This document shows, one piece after another, positions 18,303-28,372 of a stretch of 64,000 bases of DNA; position 1 is the stretch's first letter, and every line of letters begins with the position of its first letter. A program made the position numbers and the translations under genes. Source of the DNA: Craterilacuibacter sinensis (GTDB lineage Bacteria; Pseudomonadota; Gammaproteobacteria; Burkholderiales; Chromobacteriaceae); assembly GCF_009831765.1 (NCBI RefSeq), contig NZ_WSSB01000009.1:1-64000 (forward strand), in the 5' to 3' direction. The notes under the pieces were generated by a model, which worked only from the letters and a program-made list of their open reading frames with translations, did not search any database and was not told where the DNA came from.

Positions 18303-18845
18303 TCAAATAACGATCTGCAGGCTGAAAAAACCGTATTGCTCATCCAGTACTTGCAAGGCCGCTGCCGGCGGCTGGCTGGATTTGCGCGCCATATCGATCA
18401 GGCCTAGCCCTGCGCCGGTTGTTGCTCCGGGTTCACGTGGCATGCGCAGTTGCAGTTTGTAAGCGGCTTTAAGTTCTGCCTTATCCATCCCGGCCAGTTG
18501 TTCGACATGGCGGCACAGTGCTTTGCCATCGGCAAGATGGAGTACATTGCCGGCACAGACTTCATAGTGGCCATCGCTGCGGTGCGAAATGACCACCGTG
18601 CCGCTGGCCATGGCATCGGGCAAATTTTTTTGCCGCGAATAATGGCGTATATTCTGTGTCAGCTCAATGTAAATGCTGAATACGTCGGCAGTGGCTGAGG
18701 AGGACGCTTCCAGCGCCTCAAGGTGGCGGCGCAGCGCATGGCCGATTTCTTCGATCAAAGTGGCAGAAAACAGGCCGTTAAAACTGAGCAAGATAGCATT
18801 GCTATCGAATGTCTCGCGTAGCGCAAGCAGGTCTTGTGGCTTCAT
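18303..18845 (-). CDS. siaB: SiaB family protein kinase
   Basis: A 180-residue protein of the SiaB family (histidine-kinase-like ATPase fold). It shows the N-box-like IELTQNIRHYSRQKN and the glycine-rich GATTGAGLGLIDMARKS ATP lid. SiaB phosphorylates SiaC and so turns off the SiaC-SiaD cyclase complex. A GAGG ribosome site precedes the ATG, and the ATG overlaps the siaA stop by 4 nt (ATGA). The order siaA-siaB-siaC-siaD is the same as in Pseudomonas aeruginosa. Confidence 0.92.
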   Translation of the reverse strand: MKPQDLLALRETFDSNAILLSFNGLFSATLIEEIGHALRRHLEALEASSSATADVFSIYIELTQNIRHYSRQKNLPDAMASGTVVISHRSDGHYEVCAGNVLHLADGKALCRHVEQLAGMDKAELKAAYKLQLRMPREPGATTGAGLGLIDMARKSSQPPAAALQVLDEQYGFFSLQIVI

Positions 18846-20896
18846 TTCTTTACCTCACAGGGCAGGGACAGGCTCGCATCAATGCCAAAAACGGCAATAT
18901 CATCCATTTGCGGCAGCGCCTGTTGATAGTCAGTTAATACCGTTTGCAAATAGGCACTTCGCTCAGTCCAGGGCAGTGCTTGCAACTGGTTCAGCACGGC
19001 CTCGAAGCGGCGACGGCCAAAACCATAGCCCGCTTCACCGCCACTCTGGTCAAGCAGGCCGTCACTGCTCAGATAAAGAGAGAGCGCCGTGCTAAGCGGC
19101 AGGGTATGGTTGATCGCCTCCACCACGCGCTTTTCCCCCAGCGCCCGGCGAGCACCGCGTACGACATGTACGCCGGAGGCATCGACGCAATAAAGATCCA
19201 TATGGGCACCGGCAAAGGTCAAACTACCGGCCTGCCGGTCTATATGGCAAAAAGCAGCATCCATAGTGCTGCTGATGCGGGTGGCAACCGCATCGCTACT
19301 GAAGCGCGTACGGGCTAAGGCATCCATGCGCATCAGCAGACCGGCCGGATTGTCAGCCGAACCGTCGACCAGCGCATTCTGAAAAGCGGCATGCGCCAGC
19401 ATGGTCATTAAGGCGGCGGAGACGCCATGACCGGCACAATCGATCAGGCCAAACAGATAACCGCTTCGGGTCGGCACAAATACATATAAATCACCGCTGA
19501 CGACATCGCGCGGCAACCACAGCAGGGCATGCTGCTGCGCCAGAGTCTGCTGCAGCACGCGATCCGGCAAGATGCCATGCTGAATCAGACTGGCGTAACG
19601 GATATTGTCGTTAATTTTTTTATGTGCCTCGGCCATTTCGCTATTGGCACGACTGAGCAACAAGGTGCGCTCGCTGACTTTGTCCTCCAGCTCCAGCGTA
19701 TGGGTGCGGACTTGCTGGGCCATCTCGTCAAAAACATGCGCCAGCTCGCCAATCTCGTCATTGCGCGCCATGGCGGATTTGATATCATAATTGCCGGCAG
19801 CCAATTGCCTGACATTGCCCGTCAACCGGGCAATCGGCTTGAGTACCAGATGATCCACACCCAGCATCAACAGCAGCAATGTCAGTAAAACCAGCATCAG
19901 GATGGCAATAGCCATACCCCATAGCAGCTTGCTATCGATCAGGTGGCCGGCCATCGGGTCAATAGCGGATACGGTGAACCATCCCAGCTCGGGCAGCATG
20001 GCCAGCGCCAGAATTTGCGGCTTGCCATCCAGTGTGACCGGCAGGGATTCCAGCCTGGAGCTGCCAGCCTGCAAGCGTCGCAATGCCTCGTTCAGCGCCA
20101 TCACATCGCCCTCCCCCGTGAGGTAATACGCGAGGGTCTGCCTGTCCTGTGCCTTTTTGCCTGCCAGATTGTAGGCAATGCGTGCGGGGTTGGCGTGAGC
20201 CAGAATCGCTCCCTGACGGTCGATTATCAGGCTGCTGACGCCAGACAAGCTATTGCGGACATAGTCATGCAAGAACCGGGTCAGATCGAGTCCGGTGCCG
20301 ACTATACCCAGATGGCGTCCGCCCTCGGTGACCATGACATTGATCCAGACCTTGGTCACCTTCATATGCTCATCATGATTCACATTCAGATTGAGCGCAT
20401 CGGACCGTTTGAGGCTGGAAAAAAACCATGAGTCGGCAGGCGTCGTCGCTGACAGCTTATAGCGTGGCTGCGCGCTAAAAGGCTTGATGTCATCATTAAA
20501 AAAGAAGTGCCTGGACTGTGCGCTGCTGACAAAATAAGAGTGGTCGGTAAATAGCTTGCGAAAGGATTCCGCATCGGCAAAAAAAGGCTTCTGGAGCGAG
20601 GGGTTGGCATCATCGCGCATAAATGCACGGGTGGCCGGCGAATCGGCCATTTTTTGAGCCAGAACAAGCTCGCGCTGGACGGGAATGAACAGGTTTAGTC
20701 GCTTCAACTCAACGTGGCTGCTGATATAGGACGTGGCAAAATGTACGCGCACCCGCTCCATCAACATCGCGCCAGCACCTAGCATCAGCGCCATAATGCC
20801 CAGCGCAAGCAAAATGGCAACGGTAAGCATCTTGCCACGTACGCCATGAAATCTTGACCGGATCGCCGGAGACGTATTGGCTGAGGCTTGAAGCAT
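18842..20896 (-). CDS. siaA: SiaA: membrane PP2C-type phosphatase with sensor domain
   Basis: A 684-residue membrane sensor-phosphatase. The N-terminal transmembrane helix (MLTVAILLALGIMALMLGAG) is followed by a periplasmic cache-like sensor domain (about 50-330), a second helix (AILMLVLLTLLLLMLGV), a HAMP domain (LKPIARLTGNVRQLAAGNYD), a coiled coil, and a C-terminal PP2C/SpoIIE domain with SGDLYVFVPT, IDCAGHGVSAALMTM and QMDDIAVFGID carrying the metal-binding Asp residues. SiaA dephosphorylates SiaC in response to an external cue. The start MLQASANTSP was chosen because it gives a normal length and sits before the first helix; longer readings overlap the divergent gene. Confidence 0.92.
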   Translation of the reverse strand: MLQASANTSPAIRSRFHGVRGKMLTVAILLALGIMALMLGAGAMLMERVRVHFATSYISSHVELKRLNLFIPVQRELVLAQKMADSPATRAFMRDDANPSLQKPFFADAESFRKLFTDHSYFVSSAQSRHFFFNDDIKPFSAQPRYKLSATTPADSWFFSSLKRSDALNLNVNHDEHMKVTKVWINVMVTEGGRHLGIVGTGLDLTRFLHDYVRNSLSGVSSLIIDRQGAILAHANPARIAYNLAGKKAQDRQTLAYYLTGEGDVMALNEALRRLQAGSSRLESLPVTLDGKPQILALAMLPELGWFTVSAIDPMAGHLIDSKLLWGMAIAILMLVLLTLLLLMLGVDHLVLKPIARLTGNVRQLAAGNYDIKSAMARNDEIGELAHVFDEMAQQVRTHTLELEDKVSERTLLLSRANSEMAEAHKKINDNIRYASLIQHGILPDRVLQQTLAQQHALLWLPRDVVSGDLYVFVPTRSGYLFGLIDCAGHGVSAALMTMLAHAAFQNALVDGSADNPAGLLMRMDALARTRFSSDAVATRISSTMDAAFCHIDRQAGSLTFAGAHMDLYCVDASGVHVVRGARRALGEKRVVEAINHTLPLSTALSLYLSSDGLLDQSGGEAGYGFGRRRFEAVLNQLQALPWTERSAYLQTVLTDYQQALPQMDDIAVFGIDASLSLPCEVKK

Positions 20897-20975
20897 GAAT
20901 TTTCCGAGTCTGGGTGGCTGGATATGCATTATAAATTTAATTATATTGCCATGCATCATCCGTGCATAGATTAAT

Positions 20976-21821
20976 ATGCACGCCAATAGCATCATAAAAA
21001 CCAAGGACACGATTCTGCCCGCCATACACTTTGCTCATGCCAACAGTTTCCCGGCCAGTATTTACCGCAAAATGCTGGCCGTACTCGAGCAACACCATAC
21101 CGTCGGCTACCTGGATACGATAGGCCATAACCCGCTGTTTCCGGTCAGTGACTGCTGGCCGCATCTGGTACGTGAAACCGTGACCTATATAGAGGAGCAT
21201 TATCCGGCGGCAGTCTATGGTGTGGGTCATTCATTGGGCGGCTTTTTGCTGTTTTATGCCGCCATTGCCCGGCCGGATTTATTCAAGGGCATTGTGATTC
21301 TGGATTCGCCGCTGATGGGGCCTTTGCGCTCGCGCGGCATTTGGCTAGCCAAGAAGCTGGGCTTTATCCATAAGCTGACGCCGGGAAAAAACACCTTGCA
21401 GCGGCGCGATAACTGGGCTGAGACCGACATGATGCACGACTACTTCGCGCGCAAGGCCTTGTTTGCCCGCTGGGATCCGGAATGTCTGGCCGATTATGCG
21501 CGCCACGGCAGTGAAAGTAATGACAAGGGCGGGGTAAGGCTGAAGTTTCGGCCCACCATAGAGCACGCTATTTATACCACCTTGCCACATGATCACCCTC
21601 GCTATCGCGGCCAGCTTAAAGTGCCAGGCGTGTTTGTGGCCGGCACCCAGTCCGGCGTATTAAAGCGCGGCGACTTGCGCTGGATGCAACGCCACTTCGG
21701 CCTGAGCGTCGAGCACCAGGCCGGTTCACACTTGTTTCCACTGGAGCATCCGCTGGAAACAGGACGCCATATTCTGGAGATTGTTGCTGCCATGGAAAGC
21801 CGGCAACTGATGGCAAAATGA
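20976..21821 (+). CDS. Alpha/beta hydrolase
   Basis: A 281-residue alpha/beta hydrolase. The nucleophile elbow reads VYGVGHSLGGFLLFY, the acid is likely the Asp in VILDSPLMG or a later Asp, and the catalytic His is likely in QAGSHLFPLEHP near the C-terminus. The opening PAIHFAHANSFPASIYRKML is typical of lipase/esterase-like members. No signal peptide is seen, so it is probably cytoplasmic. The natural substrate cannot be assigned. It is divergent from siaA (79-nt gap), and its 3' end meets a terminator shared with the neighbouring minus-strand gene. No strong ribosome site precedes the ATG, so the start is less certain. Confidence 0.85.
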   Translation: MHANSIIKTKDTILPAIHFAHANSFPASIYRKMLAVLEQHHTVGYLDTIGHNPLFPVSDCWPHLVRETVTYIEEHYPAAVYGVGHSLGGFLLFYAAIARPDLFKGIVILDSPLMGPLRSRGIWLAKKLGFIHKLTPGKNTLQRRDNWAETDMMHDYFARKALFARWDPECLADYARHGSESNDKGGVRLKFRPTIEHAIYTTLPHDHPRYRGQLKVPGVFVAGTQSGVLKRGDLRWMQRHFGLSVEHQAGSHLFPLEHPLETGRHILEIVAAMESRQLMAK

Positions 21822-21850
21822 AAAAAGCCCTGCCTTGAAACAGGCAGGGC
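21821..21850. terminator. Intrinsic terminator between hydrolase and binding-protein genes
   Basis: GCCCTGCCT and AGGCAGGGC pair around a short loop. On the minus strand the stem is followed by six T residues, making a good terminator for the binding-protein gene ending at 21876. On the plus strand it begins right after the hydrolase stop but lacks a T-tract. Confidence 0.85.
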
Positions 21851-21875
21851 CGGCTTGCGCGCCAGGGCGTCGTCC

Positions 21876-23072
21876 TTACTGGGCAGCAGAGGCCGCGGAC
21901 TTGGCCGGTGCGGCCACCGTCTGCCACTTGCCATCTTTCAACTGGTACAGGGTCACCAAGCCTTGCTTGATGTCACCCTTGGCATCAAAGGCGATCGTGC
22001 CGGTGATACCGTCAAGCTGGGTTTTAGGCAGTTCGGGCAAATACTTGGCAGGCTCGGCCGAGTCCGCACGCTTCATCGCGCTGATCAGCACACGGGTTGC
22101 ATCGTAGGTGTATGGCGCATAGGCCTGAACCTCGCCTTTGAAACGGGTGTTAAAGCGTTCATTAAAGCTGGCATAGCCTGGCATCACATCTTTGGACGCA
22201 CCGGCACTGGAAGAATAAACGCCCTCGGCGGCAGTACCGGCCAGCTTGATAAACTCGGCGGTATTCACGCCGTCAGCCCCCATAAATGCGGCCTTGATGC
22301 CGATTTTCTGCATCTGTTTGACCATGGGGCCGGCTTGCGCATCCATGCCGCCATAGAATACCAGATCCGGGTTGGCGCCTTTGATGGCGGTCAGAATCGC
22401 CATGAAATCGCTGGCGTTATTGGTGGTGTATTCGCGCTTAACCACCTTGCCACCTGCAGCTTGCACGGCCTTGGCAAAGTCGTCGGCCAGACCTTGGCCA
22501 TAAGTCGTGCGGTCGTCGATGATGGCAATATTCTTGGCTTTAAGGTCAGCAACAGCAAATTTGGCCAGCGCATCACCTTGCTGGGTATCGTTGGCGATAA
22601 TGCGGAAGGTGTTGCTATAACCTTGCTGGGTGAACTTGGGGCTGGTCACCGAAGCCGCCACCATGGGCAGGCCGGCATCCGAATAAATGCGCGATGCCGG
22701 GATGGTCGCACCAGAAGTCAGGTGTCCGACAATGCCGTTCACGCCTGCATCAAGAAAACGCTGGGCAACTTGGGTCGCGGTTTTCGGGTCGGCCTGGTCA
22801 TCTTCTGACATAACTTCGAAGCGGACTTTTTTTCCGCCTAAAGTCACGCCTTCGGCATTGGCTTCTTCAACGGCCAGAATCACACCGTTGTCGCTATCGC
22901 GCCCCCAGTGTGCAAACGGGCCGGTCAGCGGGTTGGCCGAACCAATCTTGACGATCAGTTCGCTTTCAGCAGCAGGTGCCGAGGCGTCCGCACTTTGGGT
23001 TTCACCGCCCTTGTTGCAAGCGGTGAGGGTCATGATGGAGGCTGCGATCAGGCTAAGACGGAAGAACTGCAT
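21876..23072 (-). CDS. Liv-type ABC substrate-binding lipoprotein (copy 1)
   Basis: A 398-residue periplasmic binding protein of the LivJ/LivK family. The signal peptide ends in a lipobox (MTLTACNKGG), so the mature protein is probably membrane anchored. The family motifs IGSANPLTGPFAHWGRDSDN, DDQADPKTATQVAQRFLD and IDDRTTYGQGLADDFAKA are present. The start MQFFRLSLIAAS was chosen because a 17-residue extension would spoil the signal peptide. No permease or ATPase gene is adjacent; it may serve the Liv transporter at 4-9 kb or one elsewhere. It is a close paralogue of the gene at 23398-24618 and has its own terminator. Confidence 0.93.
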   Translation of the reverse strand: MQFFRLSLIAASIMTLTACNKGGETQSADASAPAAESELIVKIGSANPLTGPFAHWGRDSDNGVILAVEEANAEGVTLGGKKVRFEVMSEDDQADPKTATQVAQRFLDAGVNGIVGHLTSGATIPASRIYSDAGLPMVAASVTSPKFTQQGYSNTFRIIANDTQQGDALAKFAVADLKAKNIAIIDDRTTYGQGLADDFAKAVQAAGGKVVKREYTTNNASDFMAILTAIKGANPDLVFYGGMDAQAGPMVKQMQKIGIKAAFMGADGVNTAEFIKLAGTAAEGVYSSSAGASKDVMPGYASFNERFNTRFKGEVQAYAPYTYDATRVLISAMKRADSAEPAKYLPELPKTQLDGITGTIAFDAKGDIKQGLVTLYQLKDGKWQTVAAPAKSAASAAQ

Positions 23073-23349
23073 GGGATGCCCTTTATTATGATTTAAAAAT
23101 ACTTTTCCAGGGTCATGCACCAAAAATGCCTTTTGGTCATTCAGGTCGGCAACATACGGGTGGGTGTGCTGCCTGTGTACGATCGACTGGATACAACCGA
23201 TGTACAGACAATGTCATATTATCGCAGCCAAGCCCCCCGTCAAGACCTTATTGGCATTTTATTGTGGGTGTTTTATTGTTTTTGCAATTAAAAATCATAT
23301 TGTCGCTTGGTGCAGGAGGATTTTCGCTCTCTCAAATGCAAGCGGCAAT
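23073..23349. other. Intergenic region between the two binding-protein genes
   Basis: About 280 nt without a convincing gene. It must hold the promoter for the binding-protein gene at 21876-23072. Local AT-rich stretches are visible (for example around 23257-23310), but I see no clear -35/-10 pair, palindrome or RNA motif. Confidence 0.4.
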
Positions 23350-23376
23350 AAAAAAGCGACCCGTGCGGGTCGCTTC
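23350..23376 (-). terminator. Intrinsic terminator of second binding-protein gene
   Basis: AAGCGACCC and GGGTCGCTT form a tight stem with a very short loop. On the minus strand it is followed by a run of T residues, about 22 nt after the stop of the gene ending at 23398. Confidence 0.88.
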
Positions 23377-23397
23377 TGTTGGGGTATTTAGCCTTGT

Positions 23398-24618
23398 TTA
23401 CTGGGCAGCGCTGGCAGTTGGCGCAGCAGCAGGAGCACCGCCTACCGTCGTCAGTACATCCCACTTGCCGTTCTTGACCTGATACACGGTGACCGAACCG
23501 TTGTTAACATCGCCTTGCGGGTCGAACGATACATCGCCGGTCACACCCTTGTGCTGGGTTTTGCCCACTTCCGGCAGGTAGACTTTAGGATCTGTCGAAC
23601 CGGCGCGTTTCATCGCATCCACCAGCACCATTACAGCATCGTATTCATACGGTGCGTAAATCTGGATTTCCTGACCATTGAAGCGCTTCTTGAACTTTTC
23701 GTTGAAAGAAGCAAAGCCTGGCAACTTCTCCTTAGGCTGACCAGGGCTTGCAGCATACTGGCCTTCAGCCGATTCGCCGGCCAGTTTGACAAACTCTGGG
23801 GTCTGCCAGCCATCGCCACCCATCAGCTTGGCTTTGATGCCCAGACGCTGCATCTGCTTGGCCAGCGGGCCGGCTTGTGCATCCATGCCGCCATAGAAAA
23901 TCACATCAGGCTGCGCGCCCTTGATCGAAGTCAGAATGGCGTTGAAGTCAGTAGCGGTGTTGGTGGTGAATTCGCGCTTGACCACCTGGCCACCTTTGGC
24001 CTTGACCGCGCCTTCGAACTGGTCAGCCAGACCCTGACCGTAAGCGGTACGGTCGTCGATAATCGCGACTTTCTTCGCCTTCAGACCATCCACGGCAAAC
24101 TCGCCCAAGGCCTTGCCTTGCTGTACGTCATTGGCAATGACGCGGAAGGTGGTTTTGAAACCCTGTTTGGTGTAGTCGGGGTTGGTCGCAGACGGGGAAA
24201 TCTGCGGAATACCGGCGTCGGAATAGATCTTGGACGCAGGAATCGTCGTACCCGAGTTCAGGTGACCGACAACACCAACCACACCGGCATCAACCAGACG
24301 CTGGGCAACCTGGGTGCCGATTTTCGGGTCGGCCTGGTCATCTTCGGAGACCAGTTCGAATTTAACCTTCTGACCGCCAATTTCGGTGCCCTGTGCATTC
24401 AGGTCTTCGATCGCCAGAATGGCGCCGGCTTCATTATCCTTGCCCAAGTGGGCAATCGGACCGGTCATCGGCGAAACCTGGCCGATCTTGACGACAACTT
24501 CACCACTGGCAACCGCTGGAGCCGATGCATCGGCCGGCGCTTTTTCTTCTTGTTTGCCACATGCAGCCAAGGACATTACGGCTGCTGCAATCAGGCTAAG
24601 GCGAGCTACATGGTTCAT
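23398..24618 (-). CDS. Liv-type ABC substrate-binding lipoprotein (copy 2)
   Basis: A 406-residue LivJ/LivK-type binding protein with a lipoprotein signal (MSLAACGKQEE) and motifs that nearly repeat those of the gene 300 nt downstream: PMTGPIAHLGKDNEAGAILA, SEDDQADPKIGTQVAQRLVD and AIIDDRTAYGQGLADQFEGA. The two are plainly tandem paralogues. The C-terminal tail is rich in Ala/Pro. An AGGGGAAA ribosome site supports the start. It should bind a branched-chain or related amino acid; its cognate membrane components are not in this stretch. Each copy has its own terminator, so they are expressed separately. Confidence 0.93.
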   Translation of the reverse strand: MNHVARLSLIAAAVMSLAACGKQEEKAPADASAPAVASGEVVVKIGQVSPMTGPIAHLGKDNEAGAILAIEDLNAQGTEIGGQKVKFELVSEDDQADPKIGTQVAQRLVDAGVVGVVGHLNSGTTIPASKIYSDAGIPQISPSATNPDYTKQGFKTTFRVIANDVQQGKALGEFAVDGLKAKKVAIIDDRTAYGQGLADQFEGAVKAKGGQVVKREFTTNTATDFNAILTSIKGAQPDVIFYGGMDAQAGPLAKQMQRLGIKAKLMGGDGWQTPEFVKLAGESAEGQYAASPGQPKEKLPGFASFNEKFKKRFNGQEIQIYAPYEYDAVMVLVDAMKRAGSTDPKVYLPEVGKTQHKGVTGDVSFDPQGDVNNGSVTVYQVKNGKWDVLTTVGGAPAAAPTASAAQ

Positions 24619-24761
24619 ATTGATGTTTCCCCTGAGTTAGACTTTTGATCACTGCCGCCACACATGAATGCGCCTGCAGATACCAAATGATTATGATAAC
24701 GACCTATGGTGCTGTCAATGCCGTTTATCCTTGCTTTTCAAGGGGATAGCACATAAATATA

Positions 24762-25853
24762 TTATTGCGTAGCTCCTAATTTTTTTGCCATATTAATGCG
24801 CATTTTGCCTGTTAAGTCGTCGATTCTTTCCCATCCAAGCAAGTTGTGGCAAATAATGTCTGCCAGCGCATCTATCCAGGCCGGACTTTCGTTCAGGCAT
24901 TCGATATAGCGGTACTCGCCACCGCCGGCCATCAGGAAGTCTTCCTTGCCTTCCATGGCGATTTCTTCCAGCGTTTCGAGACAGTCGCCGACAAACCCCG
25001 GGCATACCACATCGACGCGGCGGGTCGCAGCCTTGCCCAGTGCCTTAAGGGTAGGGGCGGTATAGGGCTGCAACCATTCGGCACGGCCGAAACGGCTCTG
25101 GAAGGTGACGATATAGTCGTCTGCGCCAAGTTCGAGCGCTTCGGCCAGCAGGCGGCCGGTTTTCAGGCATTCACAGTGATAAGGATCACCCTTGGTTAGC
25201 GTAGCTTTGGGCACACCATGAAAACTCATGACCAACTTGTCCGGCCGGCCATTCTGGCGCCAGAACGAAGTTACGCGTTGCGCCAGTGCGGCGATATAGC
25301 CGGGGTGGTCGTGAAAATGACGCACCGTGCGCACTTCCAGCATATTCCTTTGCTTGAGCAGGGTCGTGAATACGGCATCCAGCGCCGTGCCGCTGGATGA
25401 GGCCGCATACTGCGGATACAGCGGCACCACCAGCAAACGATCGACACCGCGCTCGCGCATCTGGCAGATCACGCTTTCGACTGAAGGCTTGCCATAGCGC
25501 ATGGCGTAGTCGACTACCAGATTCTGCTGCCCGCGCTCTCCCAGCAAACCCTTGACCAGCTTGCATTGCTTTTGCGTATGCACCAGTAACGGAGAGCCTT
25601 CCTGAGTCCAGATGGAGGCGTATTTTTCGGCTGACTTTTTTGGCCGGGTATTGAGGATAATGCCGTTAAGAATGGGCCACCACAGCAGGCGCGGAATCTC
25701 GACCACGCGCGGATCGGACAAAAACTGCTTGAGGTAGGGGCGAACGGCCTTGGTGGTTGGCGCATCAGGTGTACCCAGATTGATCAGCAGCACACCGGTT
25801 TTGGCGCTCTGGTCGTGACGAAATGCAGGTTCTGGCAGGGAGTGGGTAATCAT
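24762..25853 (-). CDS. hemH: Ferrochelatase
   Basis: A 363-residue ferrochelatase, the final enzyme of haem synthesis, inserting Fe2+ into protoporphyrin IX. It opens with [20 protein letters not shown], has the Fe-binding His in [19 protein letters not shown], and carries [19 protein letters not shown] with the conserved Glu. The ATG giving [11 protein letters not shown] was chosen; a 12-residue longer start is possible and neither has a strong ribosome site. The four-Cys iron-sulfur cluster pattern of some ferrochelatases is not evident. It probably stands alone, with ftsK upstream on the same strand (81-nt gap). Confidence 0.95.
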   Translation of the reverse strand: MITHSLPEPAFRHDQSAKTGVLLINLGTPDAPTTKAVRPYLKQFLSDPRVVEIPRLLWWPILNGIILNTRPKKSAEKYASIWTQEGSPLLVHTQKQCKLVKGLLGERGQQNLVVDYAMRYGKPSVESVICQMRERGVDRLLVVPLYPQYAASSSGTALDAVFTTLLKQRNMLEVRTVRHFHDHPGYIAALAQRVTSFWRQNGRPDKLVMSFHGVPKATLTKGDPYHCECLKTGRLLAEALELGADDYIVTFQSRFGRAEWLQPYTAPTLKALGKAATRRVDVVCPGFVGDCLETLEEIAMEGKEDFLMAGGGEYRYIECLNESPAWIDALADIICHNLLGWERIDDLTGKMRINMAKKLGATQ

Positions 25854-25934
25854 GGCGATGGCAGTATCAGGAGTGAAAAAAGAGGGCATGCCGCGCCAGC
25901 CCTTTTGCCGGATAGCGCCACGCCCCGCCGGCCT

Positions 25935-28319
25935 TTAGTCTTCGCGCGCCGGCACCAGTACCGAACGGTTGCCGTTGGTTTCCATGGCGGATACCAGGCC
26001 CGCGGCTTCCATCTGCTCGATCAGGCGCGCCGCGCGGTTGTAACCTATGCGCAAATGGCGCTGTACCGAAGAAATGGAGGCTTTACGGGTCTTGAGCACA
26101 ATGGCGACAGCGTCGTCGTACAAGGCATCCTGTTCACTGTCGCCGCTGCCGGTGCTGCCGAACTCGCCTACGTCAGTCCCTGCCTCGCTTTCGCCGGTCA
26201 ACATCCCTTCAACGTAATCAGGTTCACCCGTGGTCTTGAGGAATTCGACGACATGGTGCACCTCATCATCGGCGACAAAAGCACCATGCACGCGATTGGG
26301 GTAGCCGGTGCCTGGCGGCAAAAACAGCATATCGCCCATGCCGAGCAGGCTTTCCGCCCCCATCTGGTCGAGAATGGTGCGGCTATCTATCTTGCTGGAA
26401 ACCTGAAAAGCCACCCGGGTCGGGATGTTGGCCTTGATCAGGCCGGTAATCACATCCACCGACGGGCGCTGGGTGGCCAGAATCAGGTGGATGCCGGCGG
26501 CCCGCGCTTTTTGTGCCAGACGGGCAATCAACTCTTCGATTTTTTTGCCGGCCACCATCATCAGGTCTGCCAGTTCGTCTATCACCACCACGATATGCGG
26601 CAGATGTTCCAGCGGTTCGGGGGTTTCCGGCGTCAGCGAAAAGGGGTTGCTTAACTTGGTGCCGGATTTTTCCGCATCCTTTATCTTCTGGTTGTAACCG
26701 GCAAGGTTACGCACACCCAGCTTGGACATCAGGCGGTAACGTTTCTCCATCTCGCCCACGCACCAGTTCAAGGCATTGGCCGCATGTTTCATATCGGTGA
26801 CCACGGGTGCCAGCAGATGCGGGATGTCTTCGTAGATGGACAATTCCAGCATTTTGGGGTCGACCATGATCAGGCGGACTTCCTGTGGCGTCGCCTTATA
26901 GAGTAGTGACAAAATCATCGCGTTGATCGCCACCGACTTGCCCGAACCGGTCGTGCCGGCTACCAGCATATGCGGCATTTTGGCTAGGTCCGCCACCACT
27001 GGCTGGCCGGAAATATCCTTGCCCATGGCCATGATCAGCTTGGAGGGGGAGTTCTGGTAGACATCGGCTCCGATAATCTCGGACAGACGCACAATCTGGC
27101 GCTTAGGGTTGGGTAGCTCCAGCCCCATATAGGTCTTGCCCGGAATGGTTTCGACCACGCGTATCGACACCAGCGACAAGGCGCGGGCCAGATCCTTCAT
27201 CAGATTGACGATTTGCGCGCCTTTTACACCAACGGCCGGTTCGATCTCGTAACGGGTAATGACCGGCCCCGGGTAGGCGGCAATGACTTTGACTTCGACA
27301 CCAAAGTCGGCGAGTTTGCGCTCGATCAGGCGCGAGTTGAACTCCACCGTTTCGGCCGAAACCGGTTCCTGCAGACTCTTGGGCGCTTCCAGCAAGGCAA
27401 GTCCGGGCAGCTCCCCGTGTGCACCCGCGGAAAACAGTGAAGGCTGTAGTGGCCGGGCTTGAGGGGGAGGAGGGACGGGGGGCGACGTTTCGCTCAGCGC
27501 CATATCCAGCACCGGTGGCTCGGCGACCAATGTGGGGACGGCGCGGGCGCGTGGCGCAGGCGAGGGTGAAGCTGCACTGACCGGCGGTTGAGGCGCACTG
27601 TGATCCACGCCCGCCAACTGGGAGGCCAATTGGGGCTCGGCTTTGCGGGAGGCTTGACGGCGACGCAAACTTGCTTGTTGCGCCAATAGCCATTGCCATA
27701 GCCGTAAAGCCCCTTTTTCCAAACCGGCGCCCACCTTTTCGGAAAGCTCCAGCCAGGACAAACCGGTCGAGAGGGAAACGCCGGCAGCAAACAACACCAC
27801 CAGCAGCAAACCACCTCCGGTCAGGCCCAGTGCATGACTGAGCCCACCGCCTATCAGCTTGCCGAACAAGCCGCCACCGGCCAGCGGCAATGCAAGCTCC
27901 TTGCCTTCCAGTAGCATGGCCTCAAGGCCGGCACTACCCAGCATCAGCAGGCTAAAGCCGCCGATCGCTGCGCCCGCAACCGGTGTCGCCACTGCCTTGC
28001 TGGCGGAGAGTTTACGATAACCCCAGACGATGCCGCATAAACAAAACGGTACCAGCCACCACGCGCTATAGCCCCAGAGGTAGAGCAGAATATCGGATAA
28101 CCAGGCACCGAAGGCACCGCCATAGTTTTGCAGTGTGCTTGATTCGGTACTGTGCGACCAGGAAGGATCCGCCGGCGAGTAGCTCGCCAGCGCAATCACC
28201 AGATACACGGCGGCGGCGGCCATCAGCAGCCACCACGCTTCGCGTAGCAAGCCGGTCAGATGGGGAGGTAAGGGGGTGTTCTGGTTTTTAACAGCTGCTT
28301 TACGCTTGAGGAGACGCAT
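25935..28319 (-). CDS. ftsK: DNA translocase FtsK
   Basis: A 794-residue FtsK that pumps DNA and resolves chromosome dimers at the division septum. The N-terminal part (about 25-200) has several membrane segments, including [17 protein letters not shown] and [18 protein letters not shown] Pro/Ala-rich linker of roughly 100 residues follows. The motor has Walker [15 protein letters not shown] (about 455-468) and Walker [13 protein letters not shown] (about 576-587). The C-terminal gamma winged helix (about 730-794) reads [20 protein letters not shown] and should recognise KOPS DNA. The linker is short compared with E. coli FtsK, as usual in many betaproteobacteria. Confidence 0.96.
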   Translation of the reverse strand: MRLLKRKAAVKNQNTPLPPHLTGLLREAWWLLMAAAAVYLVIALASYSPADPSWSHSTESSTLQNYGGAFGAWLSDILLYLWGYSAWWLVPFCLCGIVWGYRKLSASKAVATPVAGAAIGGFSLLMLGSAGLEAMLLEGKELALPLAGGGLFGKLIGGGLSHALGLTGGGLLLVVLFAAGVSLSTGLSWLELSEKVGAGLEKGALRLWQWLLAQQASLRRRQASRKAEPQLASQLAGVDHSAPQPPVSAASPSPAPRARAVPTLVAEPPVLDMALSETSPPVPPPPQARPLQPSLFSAGAHGELPGLALLEAPKSLQEPVSAETVEFNSRLIERKLADFGVEVKVIAAYPGPVITRYEIEPAVGVKGAQIVNLMKDLARALSLVSIRVVETIPGKTYMGLELPNPKRQIVRLSEIIGADVYQNSPSKLIMAMGKDISGQPVVADLAKMPHMLVAGTTGSGKSVAINAMILSLLYKATPQEVRLIMVDPKMLELSIYEDIPHLLAPVVTDMKHAANALNWCVGEMEKRYRLMSKLGVRNLAGYNQKIKDAEKSGTKLSNPFSLTPETPEPLEHLPHIVVVIDELADLMMVAGKKIEELIARLAQKARAAGIHLILATQRPSVDVITGLIKANIPTRVAFQVSSKIDSRTILDQMGAESLLGMGDMLFLPPGTGYPNRVHGAFVADDEVHHVVEFLKTTGEPDYVEGMLTGESEAGTDVGEFGSTGSGDSEQDALYDDAVAIVLKTRKASISSVQRHLRIGYNRAARLIEQMEAAGLVSAMETNGNRSVLVPARED

Positions 28320-28372
28320 CTTCCAATAATCATGTTTCGTTTATGGAAGCAATTATAACGGCAAGTCGCATC

